A stretch of 64,000 bases of DNA from Candidatus Burkholderia humilis (GCA_001184405.1 LFMX01000009.1:21445-85444), one strand, 5' to 3'; positions 51,171 through 61,201 are shown, counted from the first letter of the stretch. Notes: a model not told the origin generated them from the sequence alone. Translations and numbers: made by a program.

Positions 51171-51208
51171 CGCGCCGGGAGATGAGAGTCTCCCGGCGCG
51201 CTTTTATT
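51171..51208 (+). terminator. Rho-independent terminator of the OxlT-type operon
   Basis: Perfect twelve-pair stem CGCGCCGGGAGA/TCTCCCGGCGCG with a TGAGAG loop, then CTTTTATTT. Confidence 0.85.
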
Positions 51209-51218
51209 TGCGCCTCGC

Positions 51219-51323
51219 TCAGTGACCCTGCGCCTTCAGCTTGCTCAACGTGCGCCGCGCAAGCGCGCTCATGAAAAGCGTGCCGCCCGTCACCAACGCG
51301 GCCAGATACAGACTCGCCGTCAT
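51219..51323 (-). CDS. 34-residue putative membrane peptide
   Basis: MTASLYLAALVTGGTLFMSA followed by LARRTLSKLKAQGH: one hydrophobic helix with a basic C-terminal tail. The start at 51323 is preceded by AAGGAGAGTGG, an excellent Shine-Dalgarno, and the stop lies just beyond the convergent terminator. This combination suggests a real gene. Function unknown. Confidence 0.55.
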   Translation of the reverse strand: MTASLYLAALVTGGTLFMSALARRTLSKLKAQGH

Positions 51324-51636
51324 CCACTCTCCTTCAGTCACCGTCTTACTCCTTCGAAAAGATCCGCAGCCGGGGCACTGCGGGGTTGATCCAGGTTGCG
51401 AAGCGTTTCTGGTAAGAATGACGGCACCGGCGCGCAAAGGTTTAGCGGCGCGTATCAGAGAAATGTGGAATGAAAGCCGATGTAAGCTAGTTACAGGAAG
51501 AAGCTCGTTTGCTGCGCGGAGAAAAGCGATCGGGCGTTCGCTATCGAAAACACTGCCGAAGCGGCGCAACTCAGCGTATCGCTCGGATTGCGCCACGAGG
51601 CGCTTGTCCCCCACTACAAAAACGAAGGTTCCCGAG
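51324..51636. other. Intergenic region upstream of the HiPIP gene
   Basis: No coding homology; no clear promoter pattern seen. Confidence 0.3.
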
Positions 51637-51942
51637 ATGAATCCATTCCGCCGCAATTTTGTGATTGGCAGCATCGGCATGGGTGCGTCGCTGTGGCTCA
51701 CGCGAGCCAGCGCCGATGCCGCCTCACTGAGCGTCTCCGATCCGGCCGCGAAAGCCGTCGGTTACACGGAAAACGCAGCCAAGGTCGACAAGACGAAGTA
51801 CCCGAATTTCGCCGCCGGGCAGACGTGCGCGAATTGCTCGCTGTATGAGGGCAAGTCGAGCGATGCGTGGGGCGGCTGCACGCTCTTTGCCGACAAGCTC
51901 GTGGCCAGCCCCGGCTGGTGCAGCTCGTACACGAATATGTGA
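51637..51942 (+). CDS. High-potential iron-sulfur protein
   Basis: A 101-residue periplasmic electron carrier. The N-terminal region MNPFRRNFVIGSIGMGASLW has a twin-arginine (RR) export motif and cleavage near ASADA. The mature part carries the four cluster cysteines in order: QTCANCSLY, GGCTLF, and PGWCSSYTNM, fitting a [4Fe-4S] HiPIP. Normal length and intact. Physiological partner not visible in the neighbourhood. Confidence 0.92.
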   Translation: MNPFRRNFVIGSIGMGASLWLTRASADAASLSVSDPAAKAVGYTENAAKVDKTKYPNFAAGQTCANCSLYEGKSSDAWGGCTLFADKLVASPGWCSSYTNM

Positions 51943-51963
51943 ACGTGTAAGTGGCTTCGGGCT

Positions 51964-52476
51964 TTAGTGGATGGAATAGCCTGCGAAGCGCCACGTATTG
52001 TCCGCTTCGAGGACGAACGTGATTATTTCCTGCATATTGCGTGGCGTTTTGCTGAAACGTGTATCGAACGCGACATTGACGTACAGGTCCGCGGGCGCGC
52101 CACCCGAGCCGTCCGTTTGCAGGTGACGCACGCCGAGCGGCATGCGCGTGCCGGGCGTGCCGAGCGCCGCACGATCGGACGCGACTTTCGCGACGAAATC
52201 GGACCGCGACACGATTTTGTGCGTAATGGCCGACGATGTGTCCCATAGTTCGCTGGCCTTGTTTTCATCGATCATTTTGATGAGAACGAGCGCGGCCTGG
52301 CCGAGCGCCTGGTCCTGCTGATCGAGCGCCGCCTGCTGCTCGCGAGTGAGCGATCGCTTGGCAGGTTGCTGCGCCTGTTGAGCTTGTTTGTACTGCTGCG
52401 TTTCCTGTGCCTCCGACACCACACCAAACGACATCAGCAACAACGCCGCCAACCAGAGTTTCATTCTTAAGTTCAT
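51964..52476 (-). CDS. DUF4019 family secreted protein
   Basis: A 170-residue product with signal peptide MNLRMKLWLAALLLMSFGVV (cleavage near SEAQE), a Gln-rich linker (QYKQAQQAQQPAKR) and a DUF4019 domain (ENKASELWDTSSAITHKIVS, DFVAKVASDRAALGTPGTR, DLYVNVAFDTRFSKTPRNMQ, ADNTWRFAGYSIH). Start at 52476 is supported by AAGAGG upstream. Intact. Function unknown; probably periplasmic. Confidence 0.82.
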   Translation of the reverse strand: MNLRMKLWLAALLLMSFGVVSEAQETQQYKQAQQAQQPAKRSLTREQQAALDQQDQALGQAALVLIKMIDENKASELWDTSSAITHKIVSRSDFVAKVASDRAALGTPGTRMPLGVRHLQTDGSGGAPADLYVNVAFDTRFSKTPRNMQEIITFVLEADNTWRFAGYSIH

Positions 52477-52576
52477 GAAGAGATGCCTCTTACCATTTCG
52501 AGCCGCCGATTGTAGGGCCGTATTTTTTGAGAAACCGGGGAAACACGGGATTTCGTAACTCGAAACGGACACGCAT

Positions 52577-52608
52577 AAAAAGGCATGACCGGCTTGCACC
52601 GGCCATGC
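52577..52608 (-). terminator. Terminator after the OB-fold-type gene
   Basis: Ten-pair stem GCATGACCGG/CCGGCCATGC (one G-U pair) with a six-base loop. On the minus strand it ends in five T residues, 25 bases past the stop at 52633. Confidence 0.75.
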
Positions 52609-52632
52609 TTCATGCGTCGTCACTGCGCGCGC

Positions 52633-53174
52633 TTACTTGACGAGCTTGCCGTCGCACGTCATGCCGATGGCTTCGGCTACGAGATAGGTCGCCAGCACGC
52701 TGTCACCGACCTTCAGCTTCGTCAGGTCGATATCCTGCTTCGCCTGCACCGTCACCATGCGCTTCGGTCCGGACAGCGCTACTTCACGCGCAGGTCGTCT
52801 TCACCACCACGGCCCGATGCCGGGAACGTGTCCGCCGCCGTCACGCGTTCCTGCACGCCCTTCGGATCGACCTTGTCGGCGGACATTAGCAGCGCGCTGC
52901 GATATTCGACGTGAACGATGTCGCCCGCTTTCAGCTTCTTCACATCGGCGATGGTCGGATCCACGTTGATGAGCGCGATATTGCCTTGCGGACTCACCAC
53001 TTCGACGCTGTTCGTCTCGGCGAAAACCTTGGTGATCTTGCCGTCCATCTTCACGGCAGTCGCGTCGCCGACGGCGACCGTGGTGTCCGCCGGCGCCGGC
53101 ACGGTAACGAGTAGGGCGCCAGTCACGGCTGCTGCGGAAACGAGGCGAACCATAGAGGATTGACGTTGCTCCAT
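52633..53174 (-). pseudogene. Secreted small-domain protein of unknown function, frameshifted
   Basis: Starts MEQRQSSMVRLVSAAAVTGA with a signal peptide (cleavage near PAPAD), preceded by GGAGAAAAAC. The mature part has repeated small beta-domain segments (KITKVFAETNSVEVVSPQGN, DVKKLKAGDIVHVEYRSALL). A shift near 52785 ends this frame at 52779, whereas VALSGPKRMVTVQAKQDIDL and KVGDSVLATYLVAEAIGMTC continue in another frame to 52633. About 180 residues in full. Family not identified. Confidence 0.65.
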
Positions 53175-53481
53175 GTTTTTCTCCAGATTTTTTGAGACAT
53201 TTAAGTCCGTGTGAACTCGGACATTTGAATCGCTCGACCGTCTTGGGCCGGGCAACGTCCGCCCGACGAGCAATCTAATGTCGTTAGTGTCTCGAAACAA
53301 GCGCTACTCATGCAGATTTGCCACATTTCGTGCCGCGACACGAGAGGGTTACAAAAAGCAGCCCACTGTCCGCACGTGGCGATTCGCAGACTTGCAACGG
53401 AAACGCTCAACGCTCTTTTCGCGTCCGAATCCTGTCAGCCTCGCTCCTTGCCGTATCACAGGCAACCGATGTGCTTGACAC
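53175..53481. other. Intergenic region
   Basis: About 300 bases between the OB-like gene and the NodT-type remnant. No gene supported. Confidence 0.3.
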
Positions 53482-54297
53482 TTAAGGCATTAGTGCTACA
53501 TCGGCGCGTTCAGGCAATTGCTGCGGCCATCCTCCAGCTACTGCTTTGTAAACCGACACCGCAGATTTGATACTTCGTGTGCGCGAGTCGGCTAGCGCTT
53601 CGTCGTTCTGCAAACGTGTTCGTTCAGCATCGAGCACTTCATATAAGCCAATGGCACCCGCCTGGAATCGCACGCGCGCCAGTTCCACGTCCCGGGTACT
53701 GTCGGCGGCGGCACAGGCGAGATATTCGACTTCGCTCCGTGCGCGAGACAGACGGATGAGTGCATTTTCTGCATCTTCAAGCGCCAGCAGAACAGTCTGC
53801 TGGTATTGGGCGAGCGCAGCAGCCGAATCTGTATTCGCCGCTTTAATGCGCGCGCGGACTCTGACTACATCCAGAAATGACCAGTCGATTCCGAGCGCGA
53901 CCAGGTTGGACTCGCCCTGACTTCTAAACATTCCATCTGAATGAAATGCGAAGGTTTCCAGCATACCAGTCAGTGTCAGACGCGGAAACAGCGCGGCCGT
54001 GACTACGCCAACCTGTGCAGTAGCCGCATGCAGACGCTGTTCGGCCGCCGCGACGTCGGGTCGCCGTCTGAGCACACTTGCAGGCGTGTCGATCGGAATT
54101 GATGCAGGCAAGCGCGGAAGCGCGACGGGTGCGTCGAGTTGAGAGATCAGCATTTCAGGCGTCTGGCCGGTCAGGACCGCGAGCCGGTGCTCATCGATTG
54201 CGATTCGTGCCTGCGTCTTACCCGTACGGGACGCGGTCGCTTCGAGTTGAGCACGCGCCCTTAGGAGATCGAAGTCCGTTCCGTGTCCCGCTTACAA
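53482..54297 (-). pseudogene. NodT-family outer-membrane efflux factor, N-terminally truncated
   Basis: C-terminal half of a TolC-like outer-membrane channel used by RND pumps. The frame reads back from the stop at 53482 through ALSDSRTRSIKSAVSVYKAV-type segments, VLRRRPDVAAAEQRLHAATA (family hallmark RRRPDV), and upstream GTDFDLLRARAQLEATASRT and RLAVLTGQTPEML. It stops matching at 54297, where it meets a capsule-type gene on the opposite strand. The signal/lipobox and the first about 190 residues are gone. No pump genes are nearby. Confidence 0.8.
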
Positions 54298-54974
54298 ACG
54301 GGCACTGACGATACGCAAGCGTTTCGCGCGCAGCATGATATTCCGCTTAATGCCAAGGTCGTGACGTTTTTTGTGCATGGTGAGCCTTCGTTGCATCGTA
54401 GCGCGGGCAGTGTGCTAGCGACGTGCATAGAACGTCCAAGGAGTCTTTGCAGCAGCAACTGGACGAGATCAGTGAATATTGCATCGCGCGGCGCATTTAT
54501 CTTTTGGTGCAGCATCATCCGTTTAACAAGCCGTATGGTTATACGCTGCGGCTTGCGAATTCGCCATACGTGAAGGATGTGTCGGTGAATATCCATACGT
54601 TGTTGAATGCGTCAGACCGATGTCTATTCACGTTCTCGACAATTCAGCTCGAGGCGGTGTTTCAGCGCAAGGCTTTTGGGCTGTTGTCGAAGAGCGCGCT
54701 GGATGTGAAGGATGGCGCTTACGCGATTGGGGACTATGCATCGGCGAATGCGTTTATGGATGCGTTGATGGATGCCCGCGACTGGCACGCGCGTCTTGCT
54801 GAGTTGCAGCGCTTCGTGTTGTTTATCTATGAGAGTTTCTTATTTGAAATTACGCTAGAGTTTGTCGGAGAAAGCGCGAGTCGGTTTGCGGCGCAGGTTT
54901 CCAAATTCGAGCGTCCGATCGATGCGAAATTTTCGGAGCGGATTGAGTACTTTTTGAGTAAGTGGGGTGTTTAG
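54298..54974 (+). pseudogene. C-terminal remnant of a capsule/polysaccharide synthesis-type protein
   Basis: Fragment DTQAFRAQHDIPLNAKVVTF, FVHGEPSLHRSAGSVL in one frame. A shift near 54420 follows, then SKESLQQQLDEISEYCIARR, YLLVQHHPFNKPYGYTLRLA, SDRCLFTFSTIQLEAVFQRK and FGLLSKSALDVKDGAYAIGD to the stop at 54974. The HHP motif and the late FSTIQLEA-type region resemble the GT-B-like capsule synthesis proteins. N terminus absent. Codon use looks more AT-rich than the neighbours, suggesting transfer. Assignment is tentative. Confidence 0.5.
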
Positions 54975-55139
54975 AGGTTTGTAGAGGTTTGGGGTGCGTT
55001 GGCCGTGGTGGGCTGACGCGCTTTTTTAAAATGTTCGCTAATATTTATTATGTAAAATATATGAAGAGAATCTCGTTCGCTTCATCACTGCACCGTTTCC
55101 ACCTGACGCAACGCGGCAAAATCCGGTCAAACTCGCGCT

Positions 55140-55280
55140 TGACGATGCCCCCGCCGATCGGCGGCAAACGCGGACGGCCACTATCGAAACCCCAGATCGT
55201 TCAAGGCGACAGGGGCTACGACCACGACAAATACCGATGTCCGTTACATGCCTCCGGCATTGCAACTGAGATAGCTTCTA
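55140..55280 (+). mobile_element. IS5-family transposase fragment
   Basis: About 45 codons: MPPPIGGKRGRPLSKPQIVQ followed by GDRGYDHDKYRCPLHASGIA. The KRGRP and GDRGYD (DDE aspartate) motifs are those of IS5-type transposases. No ends or remaining domains are present. It lies in a 300-base non-coding gap between the capsule remnant and the sugar ABC ATPase. Confidence 0.65.
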
Positions 55281-56350
55281 AGCCAAACGTTCCTCTGTAG
55301 ACGGATCAAACAACACCGCCTTAGAAACATCAAACAACAAAGTCATATTAGACAAAGGCTGAGGATTAGAGGCCGGATGCACCCGCGACACGACGCGCTT
55401 CCCATTCACTTGTGCGAACACGAGCGTATCCGGCCCGGTAGGCTCGATGACATCGACCCGCACATCGACAGGTTGCAAGCTCGTATCCGACACATCATGC
55501 GCACTGCGCGAATCCGTAATCCGCTCCGGCCGCAGCCCAAGAATGACGTCCTGCCCGACCTTACCGTGCAAGCGCGATGCATCGAACGGCAGATTCAGCG
55601 TCTTCTGTGCAACACCCGTATCCAGCCAGCTGCAAGCAGCCCACGCCAGAACCCGACTCAACCAGCTTGCCCGCAATAAAGTTCATCGGCGGCGCGCCGA
55701 ACTGCTGCACGATGCCGTCCTTCATCACCGCAATCCGATCGCCGAGCGTCATCGCTTCGATCTGATCGTGCGTCACATAAACGATCGTCGTCCCAAGACG
55801 CTGATGCAGCAGCTTGATCTCCGAACGCATCTCGATACGCAACTTCGCATCGAGATTCGACAACGGTTCATCGAACAGAAACATGACCGGATCGCGGGCC
55901 AACGCGCGGCCCATCGCCACGCGCTGACGCTGACCACCGGACAACTGCCCGGGCTTCCGATCCAGAAGATGACCAATCTGCAACGTCTCCGACACGCGAT
56001 CGACGATCTTTTTCTGCTCGTCCTTCGGCACCTTGCGAATATTCAGGCCGAACGAAATGTTGTCGCGCATGCTCATCGAAGGGTAGAGCGCGTACGACTG
56101 GAACACCATCGCGATATCGCGATCCTTCGGCGACAGGTTGTTCACCGTCTTGCCGTCGATCATGATGTCGCCTTGCGTCACGTCCTCGAGCCCGGCGATC
56201 ATGTTCAGCAAGGTCGATTTGCCGCAGCCCGAGCCGCCGACGAGAATCAGAAACTGAGAGACCGTCCTCGATATCGATATTGATGCCCTTGAGAACCGGC
56301 ACCCCGTTCGGGTAAGTCTTGTACACGTCACGGATGGAAAGGCTTGCCAT
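55278..56350 (-). pseudogene. Sugar ABC transporter ATPase (MalK/UgpC/GtsD-type), inactivated
   Basis: Begins [20 protein letters not shown] at 56350. A shift near 56262 breaks the frame before [20 protein letters not shown] (Walker A). The next part is fine: [39 protein letters not shown] (signature), [15 protein letters not shown]. Between VQQFG and [13 protein letters not shown] about 20 residues are missing in frame. Another shift near 55640 leads to [20 protein letters not shown] and the regulatory domain (GLRPERITDS) to 55278. First-strand partner of the two permeases and binding protein of the glucose-type importer. Confidence 0.88.
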
Positions 56351-56380
56351 GTGAATCCTCTATCTCTCGATACTTCCGAA

Positions 56381-57235
56381 TTAACCCTTCACCGCGCCGG
56401 CCGTCAGCCCGCGCACGAAATAACGTCCCGCGATCATGTAGACGAGAATCGTCGGCAGCGCGGCGATGATCGCGCCAGCCATGTCGACGTTGTATTCCTT
56501 CACGCCCGTCGATGTATTCACGAGGTTGTTCAGCGCCACCGTGATCGGCATGGAATCCACGCCCGAAAACACGATGCCGAACAGGAAGTCGTTCCAGATC
56601 TGCGTGAATTGCCAGATCAGGCACACCATGAAGATCGGCAGCTAAACGGGCAGCAGAATCTTCGTGAAAATCGTAAAGAAACCCGCTCCGTCGATGCGCG
56701 CCGCCTTCACGAGTTCAGCCAGAATGCTCACATAGAAATTGCGGAAGAACATCGTCGTGAACGCGATGCCGTAGATCACGTGCACGAGCACGAGACCGGT
56801 CGTCGTGTTCGACAGGGCGGTAGCCCTGCAGACGCGCCATCGGCAAAAGAATGGCCTGGAACGGGATGAAGCAGCCGACCAAAAGATGGTGAACATCGCG
56901 TCCGCGCCGCGAAAACGCCAGTGCGTGAGCACGTAACCGTGGAACGCGCCGACGAACGACGAGATCAGCACGGCCGGAATCACCATGCGCACGGAGTTCA
57001 TGAAGAACGGCTGCATGCCGTCCCAGCGCACGCCGGTACACGCTTCCTGCCACGCCTTCACCCACGGCGCGAACGTGAAGTGCGAAGGCGGTGTGAGCAG
57101 GTTGCCGGTGCGAAGCTGGTCGAGATCCTTGAACGATGTCGACAGCATCACGTAGATCGGGAACAGGAAGTAGAGCGCGAACAAAATGAGCACCGCGTAG
57201 ATGACGGCGCTGCTCAAGGTCATCTTAGGCTGCAT
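56381..57235 (-). pseudogene. Sugar ABC permease (MalG/GtsC-type), inactivated
   Basis: MQPKMTLSSAVIYAVLILFA, FAPWVKAWQEACTGVRWDGM and NSVRMVIPAVLISSFVGAFH begin well. Two compensating shifts near 56880 and 56825 scramble about 20 residues (expected IPFQAILLPMARLQG). Then TTTGLVLVHVIYGIAFTTMF and VKAARIDGAGFFTIFTKILL (EAA motif) and a TAG at 56642-56644. The same frame continues LPIFMVCLIWQFTQIWNDFL to [14 protein letters not shown] at 56381. Overlaps the upstream permease by 11 bases. Confidence 0.9.
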
Positions 57236-57850
57236 TGCGGGTGCTCCTCGATTCGAGATACATGAGCGGCACGAGCACCGCGACGACCGTGGCGAGCATC
57301 ATCATCGACGATGCGGCGCCCACGCCCAACTGACCGCGGTTGAACGAGAACGTGTACATGAAGATGGCCGGCAACGACGACGATGTGCCCGGACCGCCCG
57401 CCGTCAGCGCGACCACGAGGTCGAACGTCTTGATCGTGATGTGGCAGAGAATCAGCAGCACGGAGAAGAACACCGGTCGCATGCTCGGAATCACGATCTT
57501 GCGGTAGATGGTCGGCAGCGTCGCGCCATCGACTTGAGCGGCCTTGAAGATTTCGCCGTCCACGCCACGCAAACCGGCAAGGAAGAGCGCCATCACGAAG
57601 CCAGTCGATTGCCATACGGGCAGCAATCACGACGCAAAAAATGGCTTTGTCCGGATCGCCGAACCAGTTGAACGAGAAGCTCGTCCAGCCCCAGTCATGA
57701 AACACTTTCTCCAGACCGAGGCCCGGATTCAGAATCCACTGCCACGCGGTGCCCGTCACGATGAACGAAAGCGCCATCGGATACAGGAAGGCGCGCAATG
57801 TGCCTTCGTTGCGGATCTTCTGATCGAGATTGCGCTTTTGCGATGAAGGC
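57225..57850 (-). pseudogene. Sugar ABC permease (MalF/GtsB-type), truncated and frameshifted
   Basis: Homology begins at about 57845 (LDQKIRNEGTLRAFLYPMAL) and includes WQWILNPGLGLEKVFHDWGW. After a shift near 57625 it continues as LPVWQSTGFVMALFLAGLRG, FKAAQVDGATLPTIYRKIVI (EAA loop) and TFDLVVALTAGGPGTSSSLP to 57225. About the first 110 residues, with two or three membrane helices, are missing, so a deletion joins it to the region just downstream of the binding-protein gene. Confidence 0.88.
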
Positions 57851-57891
57851 GGTGGCGCTTGAATGGTGCGACGATACAGTTGCTGCCCTGC

Positions 57892-57917
57892 AAAACCGCC
57901 CGGCGCAGGCCGGGCGG
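57892..57917 (-). terminator. Hairpin after the sugar-binding protein gene
   Basis: Perfect nine-pair stem CCGCCCGGC/GCCGGGCGG with a GCAG loop and, on the minus strand, four T residues. An attenuating hairpin here would let the binding protein be made in excess over the membrane parts. Confidence 0.65.
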
Positions 57918-57937
57918 AAGCTGCAAAACTCCGTGCC

Positions 57938-59190
57938 TTACTTCGTCTTGGCGGCGTTCGCGAGTGCGGTGACCGCGCTCTTCGAATCCTGCGACGAATT
58001 CATGAACTTCGTGACGACATCGGTCATCGCGCCGGCGACTGCATCGCCTTGAGCCATGCCGTGTGCGAGCGACGGAACATAGCCGCCCGATTTGATCGTC
58101 GTCTGTTCATCAGAGTAGGACTTCTTGGCGCAGTCGTCGAATTTGTCCATCGACACGCCCAGACGAACCGGGATCGAGCCCTTGTTCAGGCTGAACTGTT
58201 CCTGGAATGCCGGCGTCATGATGGTCTTCGCGAGCGCGAGCTGGCCCGGCGTCGCGGCCTTCTGACCCTTCTGTTGGAAGAACATGAAGGAATCGACGTT
58301 GAAGGTGTAGGCCTTCTCCGTGCCCGGCACCGGCGCGCAGATGTAATCCGTGCCCGCCTTCTTGTTCGCGCCGGCGAATTCGCCCTTGGCCCAGTCGCCC
58401 ATGAACTGCATGCCCGCCTTGCCCTGGATGACCATTGTCGTCGCGAGGTTCCAGTCACGGCCGGTGCGGCCGCTGTCGAAGTAACCCTGAATCTTGCGAA
58501 CCGTATCGAACACCTGAACCATTTGCGGCGAGGTCAGCGTCTTCTGGTCGAGATCGACGATCGCCTTCTTGTAGAAGTCCGTGCCTCGCGACAACACGAC
58601 GTCTTCCCACAGCGTCAGGTCTTGCCACGGCTGACCGCCCATTGCGATCGGCATGATGCCCGCGGCCTTCATCTTGTCGGCGACCTGGAAGAATTCATTC
58701 CAGTTCGCCGGCACTTTACCGCCCGCCTTGTCCAGCGCGGCCTTGTGATGTACAGCCAGTTCACGCGGTGAATGGAGAAGGGCGCGGCGACATAGTGGTC
58801 GTCCGCGTGGATGATCTTGTCGATTTCCGGCGGCAGGTTCTTCTTCCAGTCACCCGCGACGGAATCGATCGGCACGAGCATGCCTTGCTCGGCCCATTCC
58901 TGAATCAGCGGACCCTTGATCTGCGTCGCCGACGGCGCGTTGCCCGAGATCACCTGCGTCTTCAGCGCGGTCATGGCCGCAGCGCCCGCGCCGCCCGCGA
59001 CCGCGAAGTCCTTCCACTGATAGCCCTGCTTGGTCATGTCGTCCTTGAGCACGCCTACCGCTTTCGATTCGCCGCCGGACGTCCACCAGTGCAGCACCGA
59101 TACCGCCTCGGCAGCCTGAACCGCCGACGCCGTCGCGCCGCACAGAAGACCTGCGGCGCACAGTACGCCCATGAGCTTACGGACTTTCAT
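57938..59190 (-). pseudogene. Sugar ABC substrate-binding protein (GtsA-type), one-base frameshift
   Basis: Periplasmic glucose/mannose-type binding protein. N-terminal signal [20 protein letters not shown] (cleavage near VQAAE), then [40 protein letters not shown] and [12 protein letters not shown] missing base near 58747 breaks the frame (expected [10 protein letters not shown]). The remaining 258 codons, from [20 protein letters not shown] to TALANAAKTK, are intact. About 416 residues if repaired. First gene of the importer operon, divergent from zwf. Confidence 0.9.
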
Positions 59191-59747
59191 TGTTTATCTC
59201 CTTCAGACACCTGAACAAGAAACGAGATTTGCCCCTGATATCGCCAGAAGCAGTGGCTGAAAAACAGATCAAACTTTGAATGACCGTGAAGGGCGGTGCC
59301 GGCGGGAGTGAGACATGCGGGCGCGTTCTGTCGGGCGCTGCGCGTGCCGTCAGCCGGCAAACCAATTCACGGCCGCATGGCTCTCAAGAGATGAGTGGGT
59401 TGAGTCGCAACTGCTGTCTCCTCTTTTGATTTTTGCCCGGCCGTTCGTCCGGCTTTTGGCGCGGCGCGAAGGCTTCGAGGCGCGAGGCTGCAAGCACGGC
59501 CCGGTCAGGCAACTGCTAGATAAAAGCAGCGAACTTCGGGGTCCGTTAACATGCGGTAAGGTAAAACGCGCAGCGTCCGATTGACACCGTTTTTTTCCTC
59601 GGACCACATTTCCTCTTGATTTGGATTGTAGTTAAACTACAATTCAGGGTCAAAAAAATTTTTATCGCACTACGGCGGGTCTGAGGACTTCGCTCCAGTT
59701 TTGCGACGATTCGACTCTCATCCGCTCTGGAACCCACGTTCAGACTC
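59191..59747. other. Divergent control region between the sugar importer and zwf
   Basis: About 555 bases without a gene. It contains the HexR-type palindrome and promoter of zwf (59616-59643). A TTGACA lies at 59581-59586 but with no -10 at the right spacing. I see no comparable palindrome near the importer side. Confidence 0.5.
59616..59643 (+). promoter_or_regulatory. zwf promoter overlapped by a HexR-type operator
   Basis: TTGATT, a 16-base spacer and TACAAT form a plausible promoter. Overlapping it is the perfect 19-bp palindrome ATTGTAGTTAAACTACAAT at 59625-59643, close to the known HexR consensus (TGTAATTWAATTACA type). A repressor bound here would block the promoter; the HexR-type regulator is encoded at the end of the same operon. 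Confidence 0.7.
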
Positions 59748-61201
59748 ATGCACAGCGACTCGAACTTTACCTTCGTACTTTTCGGCGGCACGGGCGATCT
59801 GTCCATGCGTAAGATTCTTCCCGCGCTCTTCGAAGCGCATCACGCGGGCATGCTGAACCCGGCGGGCCGGATCGTCTGCGTAGCGCGCGAGGAGTTGGAT
59901 CAGGTCCAATATCGCGCGTGGGTCGAGGGGCATGTGAAACCGCACGTGTCGAAGATCGGCGTCGATGAATCTTCCTGGCGCAGTTTTCTCAAGCGCATTC
60001 AGTACGTCGGGCTGGATCTCGGCCGCTCGGAGGATTTCGTCGTCTTGTGTGACGTGCTTGCGCAGTACGACGGCACGCGTGTGTTCTACCTTGCGACCAG
60101 CCCCAAGCTCTTTGTGCCGATCTGCCGTGCGCTCGCGGGCGTCGGGCTGAACCAGAACTCGCGCATCGTGCTGGAAAAGCCGCTCGGCTATGACCTGAAG
60201 TCGTCGAACGCCATCAACGATGCCGTCGGCGAAATCTTCCAGGAAGAACAGATCTACCGGATCGACCATTACCTCGGCAAAGAGCCGGTGCAGAACCTGC
60301 TCGCGCTGCGCTTCTCGAACGTGCTGTTTGAACCGCTGTGGCGCCGCGAATGGGTCGAGAGCATTCAGATCACCATCGCGGAAGAGCTGGGCGTGGAAGC
60401 GCGCGGCGACTTCTACGACAACACCGGCGCGCTGCGCGACATGGTGCAGAACCACTTGCTGCAACTGCTTTCCATCGTGACGATGGAGCCGCCGTATTCA
60501 ATGGACTCAGACTCCGTGCGCGACGAAAAGCTGCGCGCGCTCAAGCCGATAGACGAGCGCGATATCAGCCGCGTCGCGGTGCGCGGGCAGTACACGCGGG
60601 CGTGATTCGCGGCGTGCAGGTGCCGGCGTACGCCGCCGAACCCGGCGTGAATCCGGACAGCAGGACGGAAACCTTCGTCGCGCTGAAAGTAGAGATCGAA
60701 AATTGGCGCTGGGCGGGCGTGCCGTTTTTCCTGCGCACGGGCAAGCGGCTGGCGGATCGCGTCGCGGAAATCGTCGTGAATTTCTGCACGGTGCCGCATT
60801 CGGCGCTCGTCGCGAACGCGTTGCGCGCGGGCGCGAACCGGCTCGTCATCCGCCTGCAGCCGAACGAAACCATCCGGCTGTACTGCCTTGCCAAGCAGCC
60901 GGGCGAAGGGATGAACCTCGCCAGTGTCCATCTGGATCTCGCGTTCGACCAGTTTTTCAAGGGCGCGCAGGTGGAGGTGTATCAGCGGCTCTTGCTGGAC
61001 GTGATCAACGGACGCCTCGCGCTTTTCGTGCGGCGCGACGAACAGGAAGCCGCGTGGAAATGGGTCGAGCCCATTCTCAACGCGTGGGCTTCGTCGACGA
61101 ACAAGCCCAAGCCGTACGCGGCGGGCACATGGGGACCGGCGGCATCGAGCGCGATGCTCGCGCTCGATGCCGGAACCTGCTGGCTCGAAGAAGAGAATTG
61201 A
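59748..61201 (+). pseudogene. zwf: Glucose-6-phosphate 1-dehydrogenase, one-base frameshift
   Basis: First step of the oxidative pentose phosphate and Entner-Doudoroff routes. MHSDSNFTFVLFGGTGDLSM holds the NADP-binding GGTGDL; YRIDHYLGKEPVQNLL is the active-site signature. A base is missing near 60596 (expected GQYHAGVIRGVQVP), so the first frame stops at 60603. The second half (GVIRGVQVPAYAAEPGVNPD, AGVPFFLRTGKRLADRVAEI, to LEEEN at 61201) is in another frame. About 484 residues if repaired. A single lesion, so it could be a sequencing error; its neighbour pgl is also shifted. Confidence 0.9.

Noticed and set aside
55278..59190. A working glucose ABC importer
   Set aside because: All four genes carry frameshifts, stops or deletions, so it was annotated as pseudogenes.
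59581..59609. TTGACA as the zwf -35 box
   Set aside because: No acceptable -10 element lies 16-18 bases downstream; the promoter overlapping the palindrome is better.
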